NCBI GenBank assembly: GCA_902623175.1
Contig: CACNSR010000010.1
Coordinates: forward strand, 1 to 64,000
Direction: 5' to 3'
DNA: 64,000 nt
Source of the DNA: Halieaceae bacterium
GTDB lineage: Bacteria > Pseudomonadota > Gammaproteobacteria > Pseudomonadales > Halieaceae
Made by a program: the position numbers and the translations under genes
Shown here: in pieces, positions 9,759-18,872 of the stretch
Position numbering within the stretch: position 1 is the stretch's first letter
How the letters are laid out: every line of letters begins with the position of its first letter
Notes under the pieces: generated by a model
The model's database searches: none
Told to the model about the DNA's origin: nothing
Seen by the model: only the letters and a program-made list of their open reading frames with translations

Positions 9759-10881
9759 AAAAGTTTGTTAGAGACGTTAGCTGATGCCCGGCCGCTTTGG
9801 GGAACATCGTCCTCAGCCTATCGTAAAGTTCTGGGGCACGACCCTCGCTTACCGCCACCAAAATGCAAGTCGGTTTGGATCGCTCGACGTCGCGAAGCGC
9901 TTTTACCGGGGTTTGTGATAACCCCAAAGTTCGACCATGTTTGCCCGGATCGTCATCTAAAATCGCCTCGATATGCGACGCAGCTTCGCCCAAAACGTCA
10001 ACAAATAGCCCAGCTACGTGATTGGCGCCAAACAACAGTACCGTCGATTGCCTGCTCAAATTGCAGAGCCTTCTCTTGATGAACTGAATCTGACAAGGCA
10101 GTCCGTTTAAAAATCTCTCTGCGGATCTGTCAATCGGCAGAGTGGTATGCCTCGCCTGCCTTGATGAGGAGCGTTTTACAAATGTTAAGCAGACTTGCTC
10201 ACCCTCACTTTCCGTTACCTGACTACTGAGTATCTCGAATCCGCTATTGTGAAGCGCGGCGTGGAGCGTCGTCTCAGTAAAGTACGCGCAATGCTCTTCC
10301 CACAACTGAGTCAAATCGCCTCGATTCAAAAGTTGCCCGCATTCGGGAACCTCGATTAGACAGGTACCCTGTTCGCCAGCGATGGACCATAAGCCTCCTA
10401 AAAAAGAGTCTAGATTGCGCGCATGTTCTAGAAGATGCCTTACTATGAGAATGCTTCCCGTAGCGATCGTAGCTCCAACTCTGCGCTCGCTGACTAATTT
10501 TTGTGCCTCTAAAGGGTGGGCGCCAGGCATTAGGACTTGATTGGCTGCGTCCCAGTCATGACATTCACTGACTAAGTTAACGAGAGACCAATCTTTATCG
10601 GTGAGACCGATGACTTGAGGCATAAGTGGATGACTCTCGGACTCATCGCAGGCCTCCTCAATCATGTTTGCGGCAAGCGCAAGGTGCGCCTCAGGCTCTT
10701 TATGCTGAGCATCACAGACTGCCTCCAATAGCCCGATATCACTTTCGGGCAAAAGTAAAAGACAGCCGGAGTAGGGGTTAATTTTGAACTGAAAATTAAA
10801 ACAAGAGGGTCGTCCTTGGCCCTTGTCAATAAGTTGTGATGATGGTGATAGCTGAAGTTGCATTCTTGTGCCGACAATCAA
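9724..10881 (-). CDS. C-methyltransferase-like protein (divergent)
   Basis: SILIVRHLLEHARNLDSFLGGLWSIAGEQGTCLIEVPECGQLL...EEHCAYFTETTLHAAL; start may be 10881 or 10863. Confidence 0.6.
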   Translation of the reverse strand: MIVGTRMQLQLSPSSQLIDKGQGRPSCFNFQFKINPYSGCLLLLPESDIGLLEAVCDAQHKEPEAHLALAANMIEEACDESESHPLMPQVIGLTDKDWSLVNLVSECHDWDAANQVLMPGAHPLEAQKLVSERRVGATIATGSILIVRHLLEHARNLDSFLGGLWSIAGEQGTCLIEVPECGQLLNRGDLTQLWEEHCAYFTETTLHAALHNSGFEILSSQVTESEGEQVCLTFVKRSSSRQARHTTLPIDRSAERFLNGLPCQIQFIKRRLCNLSRQSTVLLFGANHVAGLFVDVLGEAASHIEAILDDDPGKHGRTLGLSQTPVKALRDVERSKPTCILVAVSEGRAPELYDRLRTMFPKAAGHQLTSLTNFCVEHRGDAYEY

Positions 10882-10921
10882 TCTTTGGGTAAGCGTGAAA
10901 TATCAGGAGCTAAGTTCTCCT

Positions 10922-11410
10922 TCATATATAAACGGTTGAATTTTTATTGAAGGGGCCTGAAGTGGTTTCAAGGAAAACGGAGTCACAGTGCATAACCACG
11001 TCATGGACCACATTTTTTGCGACAAAACAAAATAAATCTCCTGAATTTTCCCGACTTTCGTCAGATAATCTCAGTGACCGCACGTTCTCTCCACTTTGAT
11101 CGTATATGCGCACTGATAGGCTTCCTTGTATGATCTGTATGTATTCATCTTTTTCAGAATGCGCGTGCTTTCGAACTTCGTGCTCAACCGCGTGATAGAC
11201 CAGCATCACTTGTAAAGGCGAGGAATCATTTTTGTGGAAACAAATTCTCGCCTGAGTCAGGTTGAGGCGATCTGCCTCAGCTTTCAGTAGTCGTACAAAA
11301 AAAAGTTTGTTGACGGAGAAATCTGAATAGTCGCCTATAAACCGGAGCGTCCCAGTGGTAGGGTCTTCACAAGAGACATCATGACTTTTGTAAACAGGTA
11401 AATCGGTCAT
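10922..11410 (-). CDS. WbuC-like cupin-fold protein
   Basis: ARICFHKNDSSPLQVMLVYHAVEHEVRKHAHSEKDEYIQIIQGSLSVRIYD...FLETTSGPF. Confidence 0.6.
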   Translation of the reverse strand: MTDLPVYKSHDVSCEDPTTGTLRFIGDYSDFSVNKLFFVRLLKAEADRLNLTQARICFHKNDSSPLQVMLVYHAVEHEVRKHAHSEKDEYIQIIQGSLSVRIYDQSGENVRSLRLSDESRENSGDLFCFVAKNVVHDVVMHCDSVFLETTSGPFNKNSTVYI

Positions 11411-11414
11411 ATTT

Positions 11415-12173
11415 TTAGTGAATGGGATTGGTTGGCACTAGAAGTGTGAACTCAATACTACACCGGCACCTGCTAGCGGTATTTACAGCTCCTCCATGTA
11501 ATAGTCTGTCATGAAATATGACGCCGTAACCGGGTGGCGGAGACAACAAAGTAAGAGAAGAGGGATCCAGTTGCGTCTTCAGCATGGGTTTTGTGATACC
11601 CCCAGATACAGTGCCCTCCCACTCAAGATCTTCCCGTAAATGCGAGCCCGGTTGAACTAAAAGCCCATTTAGGCCTGGCGCCGTCTCGACAGCAATCCAA
11701 ACCTTAACTCTCCCTAGCCCGCTCATATCGTGACCAAAGTTGTCATTGAGCTCCCAAAACCAAGCATCGCGATGCATCGGTCCGATATCGTCCTTAGCCC
11801 CTGGTCGAGTTAATCGCCAATAGTAGTTGCCCCTCCCCAGCAGCTCCTCGTCACTGGTTTTTGATGATCCAAACGAGTTGCACAAAGCCATAATACCGGC
11901 GGTGCTTTCTATCCAGGCCGTGTCTGCGTCGCTCAGGATACGGTTGGCTTTGATCCACGTGGATCCATGTGATTCTTTGGGACCAAGCTTGTGATAAACC
12001 GAAAGCGGGTCGTCTTCTTTTTTTAAGAGTCGGTATGCTTCTGAGTCACACTTGGCTAGTACGTCAATGATTTGCGCATTGATGCGATTACGCAAGGAAA
12101 TTACTTCGCTATCGCTAAAGATCCGACATACAGAATATCCAGATTCCAAATGTGGCCAAATCATCGCACGCAA
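11415..12173 (-). CDS. Phytanoyl-CoA dioxygenase-like Fe(II)/2OG oxygenase
   Basis: MHRDAWFWELNDNFG...VKVWIAVETAPGLNGLLVQPGSHLRE...VIFHDRLLHGGAVNTASRCRCSIEF. Confidence 0.75.
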   Translation of the reverse strand: MRAMIWPHLESGYSVCRIFSDSEVISLRNRINAQIIDVLAKCDSEAYRLLKKEDDPLSVYHKLGPKESHGSTWIKANRILSDADTAWIESTAGIMALCNSFGSSKTSDEELLGRGNYYWRLTRPGAKDDIGPMHRDAWFWELNDNFGHDMSGLGRVKVWIAVETAPGLNGLLVQPGSHLREDLEWEGTVSGGITKPMLKTQLDPSSLTLLSPPPGYGVIFHDRLLHGGAVNTASRCRCSIEFTLLVPTNPIH

Positions 12174-12301
12174 GTCTCAAAATCCAGAAACCCGCAAAGA
12201 TATAACATCAGCCAGTTACCGTCTCGGATGCGCTCTACCCCCTGCAATAGAACTAGGGAGCATTTGTGTATTCCTGTTGAAGTGCTGCACTAGTAATAGC
12301 T

Positions 12302-12589
12302 CTAGCAGACCGTTTCCGAGACCGATTGAAACAGTCCTGCTGAGGTCTGTGATTTGCAATAGAGCGAGCAGTTGAACGGAGTCTTGGCGGTAATCAGATT
12401 CAGCTTGAAAAACGCTATCGCTCTTTTTTTGGGGTCAGCGTACTGCAGATCGATCGGTCCTGTGGAGCCGGTTTCCATCCATCTAGCTAAAGGTGCTTGC
12501 CCGCCTATGTCAGCTAAGGTGATTGTGCGTTGAAGCATTAGATTCCTGAAGAAAACGGCATCAGAAGGGGAAACGATTTTTCTATCCAT
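12302..12589 (-). CDS. Small hypothetical protein, possible truncated FkbM-like methyltransferase
   Basis: 95 aa, TITLADIGGQAPLARWME...DPKKRA...SLYCKSQTSAGLFQ; only weak resemblance to the FkbM N-terminus. Confidence 0.3.
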   Translation of the reverse strand: MDRKIVSPSDAVFFRNLMLQRTITLADIGGQAPLARWMETGSTGPIDLQYADPKKRAIAFFKLNLITAKTPFNCSLYCKSQTSAGLFQSVSETVC

Positions 12590-12638
12590 AACTCTTCCGC
12601 CAAACCTCTGTAAACAGCAATCAGAGAATATTTATTTG

Positions 12639-14099
12639 CTACATTGTTCGTTCTAAATTTTCTAGTGCACTAAAAAACTCACTGGCTTGTATCGGCACAT
12701 TCCCCACTCGGGAAACTTGCATTGAAGCTGCTGCACTACCTAAAAGAGCTGCGACCCAATGAGAAGCGCCTGCCGCCAAAGCCATACCTGTGGCAGCAAG
12801 CATAGAATCACCCGCTCCAGCGACGTCTACGGGTTGGGGATTTAAAGCGGCCAAATTGCTGGTGGCTATGATGCCTTTCGGTGACTTGCTATGGACAATT
12901 ATACCGTCCGCACCGAGCTTCAAGATAATGTTGTCGCACTGTGTGGAAGTGCGCAGTTTTTCGGCAATTCTCGCCAAACCACTGTCTTTGTCTCGGAGAC
13001 CGATCCGGGCTTCGCGCTCTGTCGCGCAGACAAGATCAATGCCTTTGAAACGCGTAATGTCGCCGACTTGCGAAGATGACTGACTATCTACAGCTACGAC
13101 AGTGCCCTCGCTCGAAGCTATGGAGATGCACTTTTCCACTAGTTCCTGTGGTAAACATCCGTAGTTAAAATCCGACAGGATGAGTAGATCGCAGTCTGAA
13201 ATCGCGTCTTCGAAGGTCGCAAGCAGCTTCTTTTGAAGATCAAGGGAGATAGAGTTTTGATGAAGCTTACTTACCCTCAGAAGTGTGGTGTCGTCGGCGC
13301 GAAACCTTTGTTTGAGAGTGGTTGGTCTGCCGGCATCAACTACGTGCTGTAATTCGACACCTTGTCGCTTCAACATGCTCGCGGCAAATTCTCCTGTTTC
13401 GTCGGTGCCTAGAACCGTCAGAAGAACTGTTGATGCTCCCAGACTAGCCGCATGCGCTGCGACGATGCCCGAGCCACCAAGAAATTGCTTGCGGTCAACG
13501 GGGGTAACCACAAGCGAAGGGTCCTCCTGAGACATGCCAAGCGCCTCGCAAGTTATGTACTCATCAACAATTACATCGCCGAAGACACAAACTTTGAGTT
13601 GCTGGAATTTTTGAAGCGCTTGCTCAATTTGACCACTGTTTATCTTGTGTCGCCGCAGATACGGCTTCGAAAGGTCTGCAAGCAGTAAGTTGGGCGATGA
13701 AGTATCTGGCCGCATCATATTGATTACCGAGAGTGGTAATTCAGATGAGCCGAAAATTAGTTGGCCGCCGTATTCTGCAAGGACGGCTGCTTCGACATTG
13801 TCCTGGTGCTCAAATTCTCGCCCTTTTACAACAATGTCTGGCCGTAATTCACGAATGAAGGCTTCGAGTGGCGTCTCTATCAGTATTACTTGATCTGCCC
13901 AGCCGCTTGCTCGCAATGCTTCGACCCGAAAGGACTCGTCGATGAACACTCCGCCACCAGCCAATCTGTCGCTATAAACACCAACTATTAACCTTTTGCC
14001 CAGCTCTCTGGCGAGGGCGAATAATCGGATATGTCCGGCATGTATGACATTGAAGTTGCCAGAAATGAGCACTACCGGATGTGATATCTCGGTATTCAT
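12639..14099 (-). CDS. Bifunctional nucleotidyltransferase (N-terminal) / PfkB-type sugar kinase (C-terminal), HldE-like with reversed domain order
   Basis: SGNFNVIHAGHIRLF cytidylyltransferase motif near N-terminus; VCVFGDVIVDEY...GGSGIVAAHAASLGA...NPQPVDVAGAGDSMLAA PfkB motifs in C-terminal part. Confidence 0.8.
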   Translation of the reverse strand: MNTEISHPVVLISGNFNVIHAGHIRLFALARELGKRLIVGVYSDRLAGGGVFIDESFRVEALRASGWADQVILIETPLEAFIRELRPDIVVKGREFEHQDNVEAAVLAEYGGQLIFGSSELPLSVINMMRPDTSSPNLLLADLSKPYLRRHKINSGQIEQALQKFQQLKVCVFGDVIVDEYITCEALGMSQEDPSLVVTPVDRKQFLGGSGIVAAHAASLGASTVLLTVLGTDETGEFAASMLKRQGVELQHVVDAGRPTTLKQRFRADDTTLLRVSKLHQNSISLDLQKKLLATFEDAISDCDLLILSDFNYGCLPQELVEKCISIASSEGTVVAVDSQSSSQVGDITRFKGIDLVCATEREARIGLRDKDSGLARIAEKLRTSTQCDNIILKLGADGIIVHSKSPKGIIATSNLAALNPQPVDVAGAGDSMLAATGMALAAGASHWVAALLGSAAASMQVSRVGNVPIQASEFFSALENLERTM

Positions 14100-15148
14100 C
14101 AGGTTATGTTGCTACCGTTTGGCAATAGTATAGGTCTGAGGAGTTTGCCTTCGTAGAATAGATCAATAGCCACGTTGATCTCACCAAGGGAGAATTTATC
14201 CGTCATCAACGCTTCCAAAGGGACCTTCGCCTCTGTGAAAAGTTGTGCGAGCTTGGGAATATCGATATCCGGTGCTATCCCACCGCCCCAGCTACCGTTA
14301 ATTTTTTTTCCGGTGATTAACTGATGCGGATCGATAGAGATATGCTGCCCTGCCGGGGGGTGAGAGGCGAACAGTAACGCACCAGATCTAGCCTTGATGA
14401 GCGAAAAACCTAACTCGATAGTTCTTGTTGATCCCGCGGCTTCAATACAAAAATCTGCGCCATTTGGGAGATGGTCGGTTACTGCTGCAAAAACACTCTC
14501 TTCAGATTTATAGTGAATCGCAGTCGCGCCTAACGACGCCGCCAGCTCAACTTTTTGAGAGTCAGTATCAATGGCTAGAATTCGTTTCACGCCGGTGGCA
14601 AGCAGAGCCAGAACGGCTGACATACCGATACCGCCAAGGCCTAGCACGATCACGGAATCGTGCGCCTTTGGCTCTAACTCATTGAGTACCATTCCTGAGC
14701 CGGTCGCAAGCGCACAACCAAATAGCACTGCAATATCCATATCCAGTTGGTTAGGTTTTGGTACAACGCGATTTTCAGAGACAATAGAGTAGTCACTAAA
14801 GGTGGTGACAGGCCCCGCATTAATTGTCCTACCGCCATGGGAATATTGAGGCGTAGCGGACTCGATGCCAGAAGATTTGATCCAAGTCAGAATGACATCG
14901 TCGCCCGGTGCAACTTTTGACACGCCCGCCCCTACATCAACCACCGTGCCCGATGCTTCATGGCCGAGTAGATGAGGAAGCCATTTGTCAGGCCCCCGGT
15001 GACCGCCAATCTCCATCAGCTGGCTACGGCAGATTGCGCTGTAAGCAACTTTTACCAGTACCTGGCCGCGTTGTAGTGGAGGGATATCGAGCTCCATCAG
15101 CTGAAGCGGTTGTCCACACTGCTCCAAAACAGCCGCGGTCATTTTCAT
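14099..15148 (-). CDS. Zinc-dependent alcohol dehydrogenase (MDR)
   Basis: AICRSQLMEIGGHRGPDKWLPHLLGHEASGTVVDVGAGV; VIVLGLGGIGMSAVLALLATG. Confidence 0.8.
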   Translation of the reverse strand: MKMTAAVLEQCGQPLQLMELDIPPLQRGQVLVKVAYSAICRSQLMEIGGHRGPDKWLPHLLGHEASGTVVDVGAGVSKVAPGDDVILTWIKSSGIESATPQYSHGGRTINAGPVTTFSDYSIVSENRVVPKPNQLDMDIAVLFGCALATGSGMVLNELEPKAHDSVIVLGLGGIGMSAVLALLATGVKRILAIDTDSQKVELAASLGATAIHYKSEESVFAAVTDHLPNGADFCIEAAGSTRTIELGFSLIKARSGALLFASHPPAGQHISIDPHQLITGKKINGSWGGGIAPDIDIPKLAQLFTEAKVPLEALMTDKFSLGEINVAIDLFYEGKLLRPILLPNGSNIT

Positions 15149-15191
15149 AAGGTGGCGCCCAATGCGTTAGCCTCCTAGCATAACGCGATCT

Positions 15192-17237
15192 TCAGAAAGG
15201 GCCAGTAAATGTGGCGTCTGGCTGGTCATGCGCGCTTCTATGCTCTATCGCTTCGGTATTGAGAGTGGGCTTGTTCAGGGCGCCCAGCGCCGCGTTAGCG
15301 ATAGTGTGGGCATTGGGGTAGTAGCCTTTGGCAAACGCATGCGAAGTTGGCGCCGGATAGTCCGGGAGACTCACCCTGACGGGTGCAGCCAGTAACGTGT
15401 CAAAGAGTTTCTCGTTAACCCTCGCCGAGAGCTCACTGGCCACTCCCGCCACGGGAGTTGCATGATCTGCGATCAGCACAAGCCGTGTTTTCTCAACAGA
15501 AGCAAGAAGAGTCGTGTAGTCGATTGGTCGCACACTGCGCAAATCAACTACCTCTGCATTGATGCCGTGCTCCGCCAGCAATTCGGCCGCGCGCAGGCAT
15601 TCGAGTGTCATATAAGAAATACCAATCAGGGTGACGTCTGTGCCCGCGCGCCTGACCATCGCTTTATCTAGCGGTACTATGTAACCCGCCTCCGGCACCC
15701 GATCTTTTACGCCGTAAAGCCAGCGGTGCTCGAGGATTACTACCGGATTCTCATCCCTCACAGCCGCAATCAACATGCCCTTGGCATCGTAAGCGGTTGC
15801 CGGCATCACCACTCTCAGCCCGGGCACATGCGCAAACCAAGCGTGCAACGCCTGACTATGTTGTGGCCCCTGGCCCCAGCCCCGACCGATAATCATCCGG
15901 ATTACCATTGGGGCACTCATATGCCCGCCAAACATGTAATGCCACTTGGCGGCCTGATTCACAATCTGGTCGATGGATACCAGCGCAAAGTCCACTCGCT
16001 GGTGTGTCAGAATAGGCCGTTGCCCCGTCACAGCACTACCCAAGGCTACTCCAGTTAACGCGTTTTCAGAGATCGGTACGTCAAATACTTTCCCTTCGCC
16101 AAATCGCTCCGGCAACCCCAGGGTGGAGCCAAAGATTCCCTTAGGGTCGGGCACACCTAGTCCCATCAAATACACGCCATCAATGTGCTCCAGCGCATAT
16201 GCTTGAGCTTCGTTCAATGCTTCGGCATAGGTAACAAAGCGGTCTGAGGTGGTGTCTGGGGTGTGCAAGTTCGCGGATCTATCACTTGCATAAACATATT
16301 GGCCCAAATCATCAGTATTTGGAAACGGGCTGCTTTTAGCAAAGTCAAAAGCGGCATCAATTTCTGCAGTAATAGTCTTTTCAAGCGCGTTCCTGATCTC
16401 GGGGGCAATCGCTTCCTCAAGCTGCTTCAGGGCATCGCGGGTCCGCCAGGCGTCGATTTCAGCCTGTGGCCGGTAACCGAGGTTATCATCTTCGTCGGGG
16501 CCGCAGTGCTCTACCCAACGGTATACTGGCACTTCTAAAAAGCTGGGTTGCGATGTTTTACGGGTCAGCGAAATTAATTCCGCCGCTTGGTAGAAAACGG
16601 ATAATGCGTCGTCGCCCATTACCGATTCGGCGGTTAATCCGTGACTTTTGGCCAGCTCACATAACCCGCGGCCCGCAGGCTGCCTAATGGATAAAGGGGA
16701 ATACACCGAATACAGATTATTTTCACATACAAATAAAATGGGGAGCTGATGCACCGCTGCAAAGTTCATGCTCTCGTGTGCCGCGCCGGTCTCCATGGCG
16801 CCATCACCCAAAAAGACAACCACAATTTTGTCTAAATTTCGTTGCTTTATCGTGAGAGCGGCACCTACCGCGATGGGTATTGAACTGCCCACGATGGGAG
16901 TCGCACCAATAAATCCGGCCCCGATATCGGTAAGGTGCATAGATCCACCAAAGCCCTGTGAGCATCCCGTGGCTTTGCCGTACAACTCTGCGATCATTTT
17001 TTTAAGGTCACCCCCTTTGGCTAGATAGTGGGCGTGGCTACGGTGACCTGAAAAAACGTGATCGTGACGAGTCAGTGATTCACACACGGCCGCCGCCGCT
17101 ACCTCTTGGCCAATGCTCAAATGCACGGGGCAGCGCATTTCTTGGTTTTTATATTCCCGCGCAATAGCTTGCTCAATCAGGCGTATTCTGCGCATGGAGC
17201 GGTAAAGTGCTTGCTGCAAATGAGCGCCATCACTCAT
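15192..17237 (-). CDS. Fused TPP-dependent dehydrogenase E1 alpha-beta protein
   Basis: E1 alpha TPP motif GDGAMETGAAHESMNFAAVHQLPILFVCENN, then E1 beta (FVTYAEALNEAQAYAL...VFDVPISENALTGVALGSAVTG...GRGWGQGPQHSQ...DLRSVRPID) in one ORF; start set to MSDGAHLQ at 17237. Confidence 0.85.
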   Translation of the reverse strand: MSDGAHLQQALYRSMRRIRLIEQAIAREYKNQEMRCPVHLSIGQEVAAAAVCESLTRHDHVFSGHRSHAHYLAKGGDLKKMIAELYGKATGCSQGFGGSMHLTDIGAGFIGATPIVGSSIPIAVGAALTIKQRNLDKIVVVFLGDGAMETGAAHESMNFAAVHQLPILFVCENNLYSVYSPLSIRQPAGRGLCELAKSHGLTAESVMGDDALSVFYQAAELISLTRKTSQPSFLEVPVYRWVEHCGPDEDDNLGYRPQAEIDAWRTRDALKQLEEAIAPEIRNALEKTITAEIDAAFDFAKSSPFPNTDDLGQYVYASDRSANLHTPDTTSDRFVTYAEALNEAQAYALEHIDGVYLMGLGVPDPKGIFGSTLGLPERFGEGKVFDVPISENALTGVALGSAVTGQRPILTHQRVDFALVSIDQIVNQAAKWHYMFGGHMSAPMVIRMIIGRGWGQGPQHSQALHAWFAHVPGLRVVMPATAYDAKGMLIAAVRDENPVVILEHRWLYGVKDRVPEAGYIVPLDKAMVRRAGTDVTLIGISYMTLECLRAAELLAEHGINAEVVDLRSVRPIDYTTLLASVEKTRLVLIADHATPVAGVASELSARVNEKLFDTLLAAPVRVSLPDYPAPTSHAFAKGYYPNAHTIANAALGALNKPTLNTEAIEHRSAHDQPDATFTGPF

Positions 17238-17929
17238 GGCATAAACCAATAAAAATCGCCTGCGTAGCCAACTTCGGTAAAGTACGCCCTCCAATCATCA
17301 ATGCTTTTGATGGTTTTGGCGGTTAAGTTCCACGCTAGCATGGCCTCTTGCTCCTCGGGATTACGAAAGGCGTCCACAGTGATAAATGTGTGTTTTCGCG
17401 AGACCCTGGTCACCTCGGAAAATGCTTGGGCGAGGGCAGCACCCTCGAGGTTATGGAGCGTGTTAATGGAAATCACAAGGTCAAAAGCATCGTCTTCGTA
17501 GGGAAGATCGGTGGCATTGCCCTCGGTCAGGTAGGGTTTCATTTCGGGCATGGCCTGCTCGATGGCATAGGCGCTAATATCCAATCCGCGAACGTAGATA
17601 TCGGGTATCAAGCGCAATATATCGAAGAGCATAAACCCCTTTGCGCACCCCACGTCTAAAACGCGAGACCCCGCTTTAAGATCGTAGAACTCCTGCAGGG
17701 TGGGTATTACCGGCTCCCAAAAACGTGGATGGTAGTGAAAGCCACCGTAACCGTGTCGTCGATCGCCATCAAAAAAAGCTTTGCCAAATTGGCGGGCAAT
17801 TTCACGATCGCTCTCTGTCTTTTGATCGCTCCTCGCGGCGATGTCACGTTTGCTTTTTGGATAATGCTCGAGCAAATCGACCTCTCGGCCGAGCTGAAAC
17901 CTCTCTGTTACTTGGTGATTGTTATCCAT
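17234..17929 (-). CDS. Class I SAM-dependent methyltransferase
   Basis: SRVLDVGCAKGFMLFDILRLIPDIYVRGLDIS; LPYEDDAFDLVISINTLHNL. Confidence 0.8.
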   Translation of the reverse strand: MDNNHQVTERFQLGREVDLLEHYPKSKRDIAARSDQKTESDREIARQFGKAFFDGDRRHGYGGFHYHPRFWEPVIPTLQEFYDLKAGSRVLDVGCAKGFMLFDILRLIPDIYVRGLDISAYAIEQAMPEMKPYLTEGNATDLPYEDDAFDLVISINTLHNLEGAALAQAFSEVTRVSRKHTFITVDAFRNPEEQEAMLAWNLTAKTIKSIDDWRAYFTEVGYAGDFYWFMP

Positions 17930-18869
17930 TGGCCAAGCCGAGAGAGGCCATCCACTTCACCGTATGATTCTGCTCAGAGTCGACCAGCTCTCCCTTGGCG
18001 AATGCATTACTGAGCTCATCGACAGCGTGACCAATTGAAAACAACGGCTTGAAGCCCGTATTCAGAAGCTTGTCTGAGTTTTGTCTGTAGGATCTTGGAT
18101 CATTCGAAGGGGTCGTGGTGATCGGTGCGCCCGTTTTGCTGGCAATCATTTTGGCCAACTGCTTGATGCTGATGTTTTCGAAACCCGCATTGTAGTTTCC
18201 CGAGGGGAGGTCGGGATGAGTCAAGAAATGCTCGTAAACCCTGGCCATATCCTGAATATGAATGTTGGGCCGCACTTGATCGCCGCCGAATACCGTAATC
18301 TTTTGATTCGCCAGCGCTTGAAAACTGAGCATATTGACCGATACATCTAACCGCATACGTGGAGACAATCCGCAGACTGTGGCGGGCCTGATGTTATGTA
18401 TAGCCATCTCTCCCGCGTAGCTCAACAATACGCGCTCCGCCACCATTTTCGTTTTGTTGTAGGTTGATATGGGGAGCAGCTCGAGATCTTCGGTCACCTG
18501 TTCTTCTCGTTTTATGCCGTACACACTACCCGAGCTGGCATAGATAAACTGCGAGACTCCCGCACGTACTGCCAGGGTGGCCAGTTGTTGAGAAGCCAGC
18601 ACATTCACCTCCCAAGAGAGCATTGGATTCAGATCAACGCTTGGATCGTTTGCAATATTGGCGAGGTGGATAATTGCGTCTACCCCGATGAAATCTGTTG
18701 CGCTTATATCTCTGATGTCGCCCTTTACTGAGGTTAGCCGAGGGTGCGTTGGAAGATGGTTACCAAACCACTGTGTATCAATCACTCGCACCTGATGATC
18801 TTGAGCCAACAGATGCGGTACCAGCACACTACCCACATAACCGCACCCCCCTGTGATCAGTAACTGCAT
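17922..18869 (-). CDS. NAD-dependent epimerase/dehydratase
   Basis: MQLLITGGCGYVGSVLVPHLL; YASSGSVYG; YNKTK catalytic motif. Confidence 0.85.
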   Translation of the reverse strand: MQLLITGGCGYVGSVLVPHLLAQDHQVRVIDTQWFGNHLPTHPRLTSVKGDIRDISATDFIGVDAIIHLANIANDPSVDLNPMLSWEVNVLASQQLATLAVRAGVSQFIYASSGSVYGIKREEQVTEDLELLPISTYNKTKMVAERVLLSYAGEMAIHNIRPATVCGLSPRMRLDVSVNMLSFQALANQKITVFGGDQVRPNIHIQDMARVYEHFLTHPDLPSGNYNAGFENISIKQLAKMIASKTGAPITTTPSNDPRSYRQNSDKLLNTGFKPLFSIGHAVDELSNAFAKGELVDSEQNHTVKWMASLGLANG

Positions 18870-18872
18870 GAG

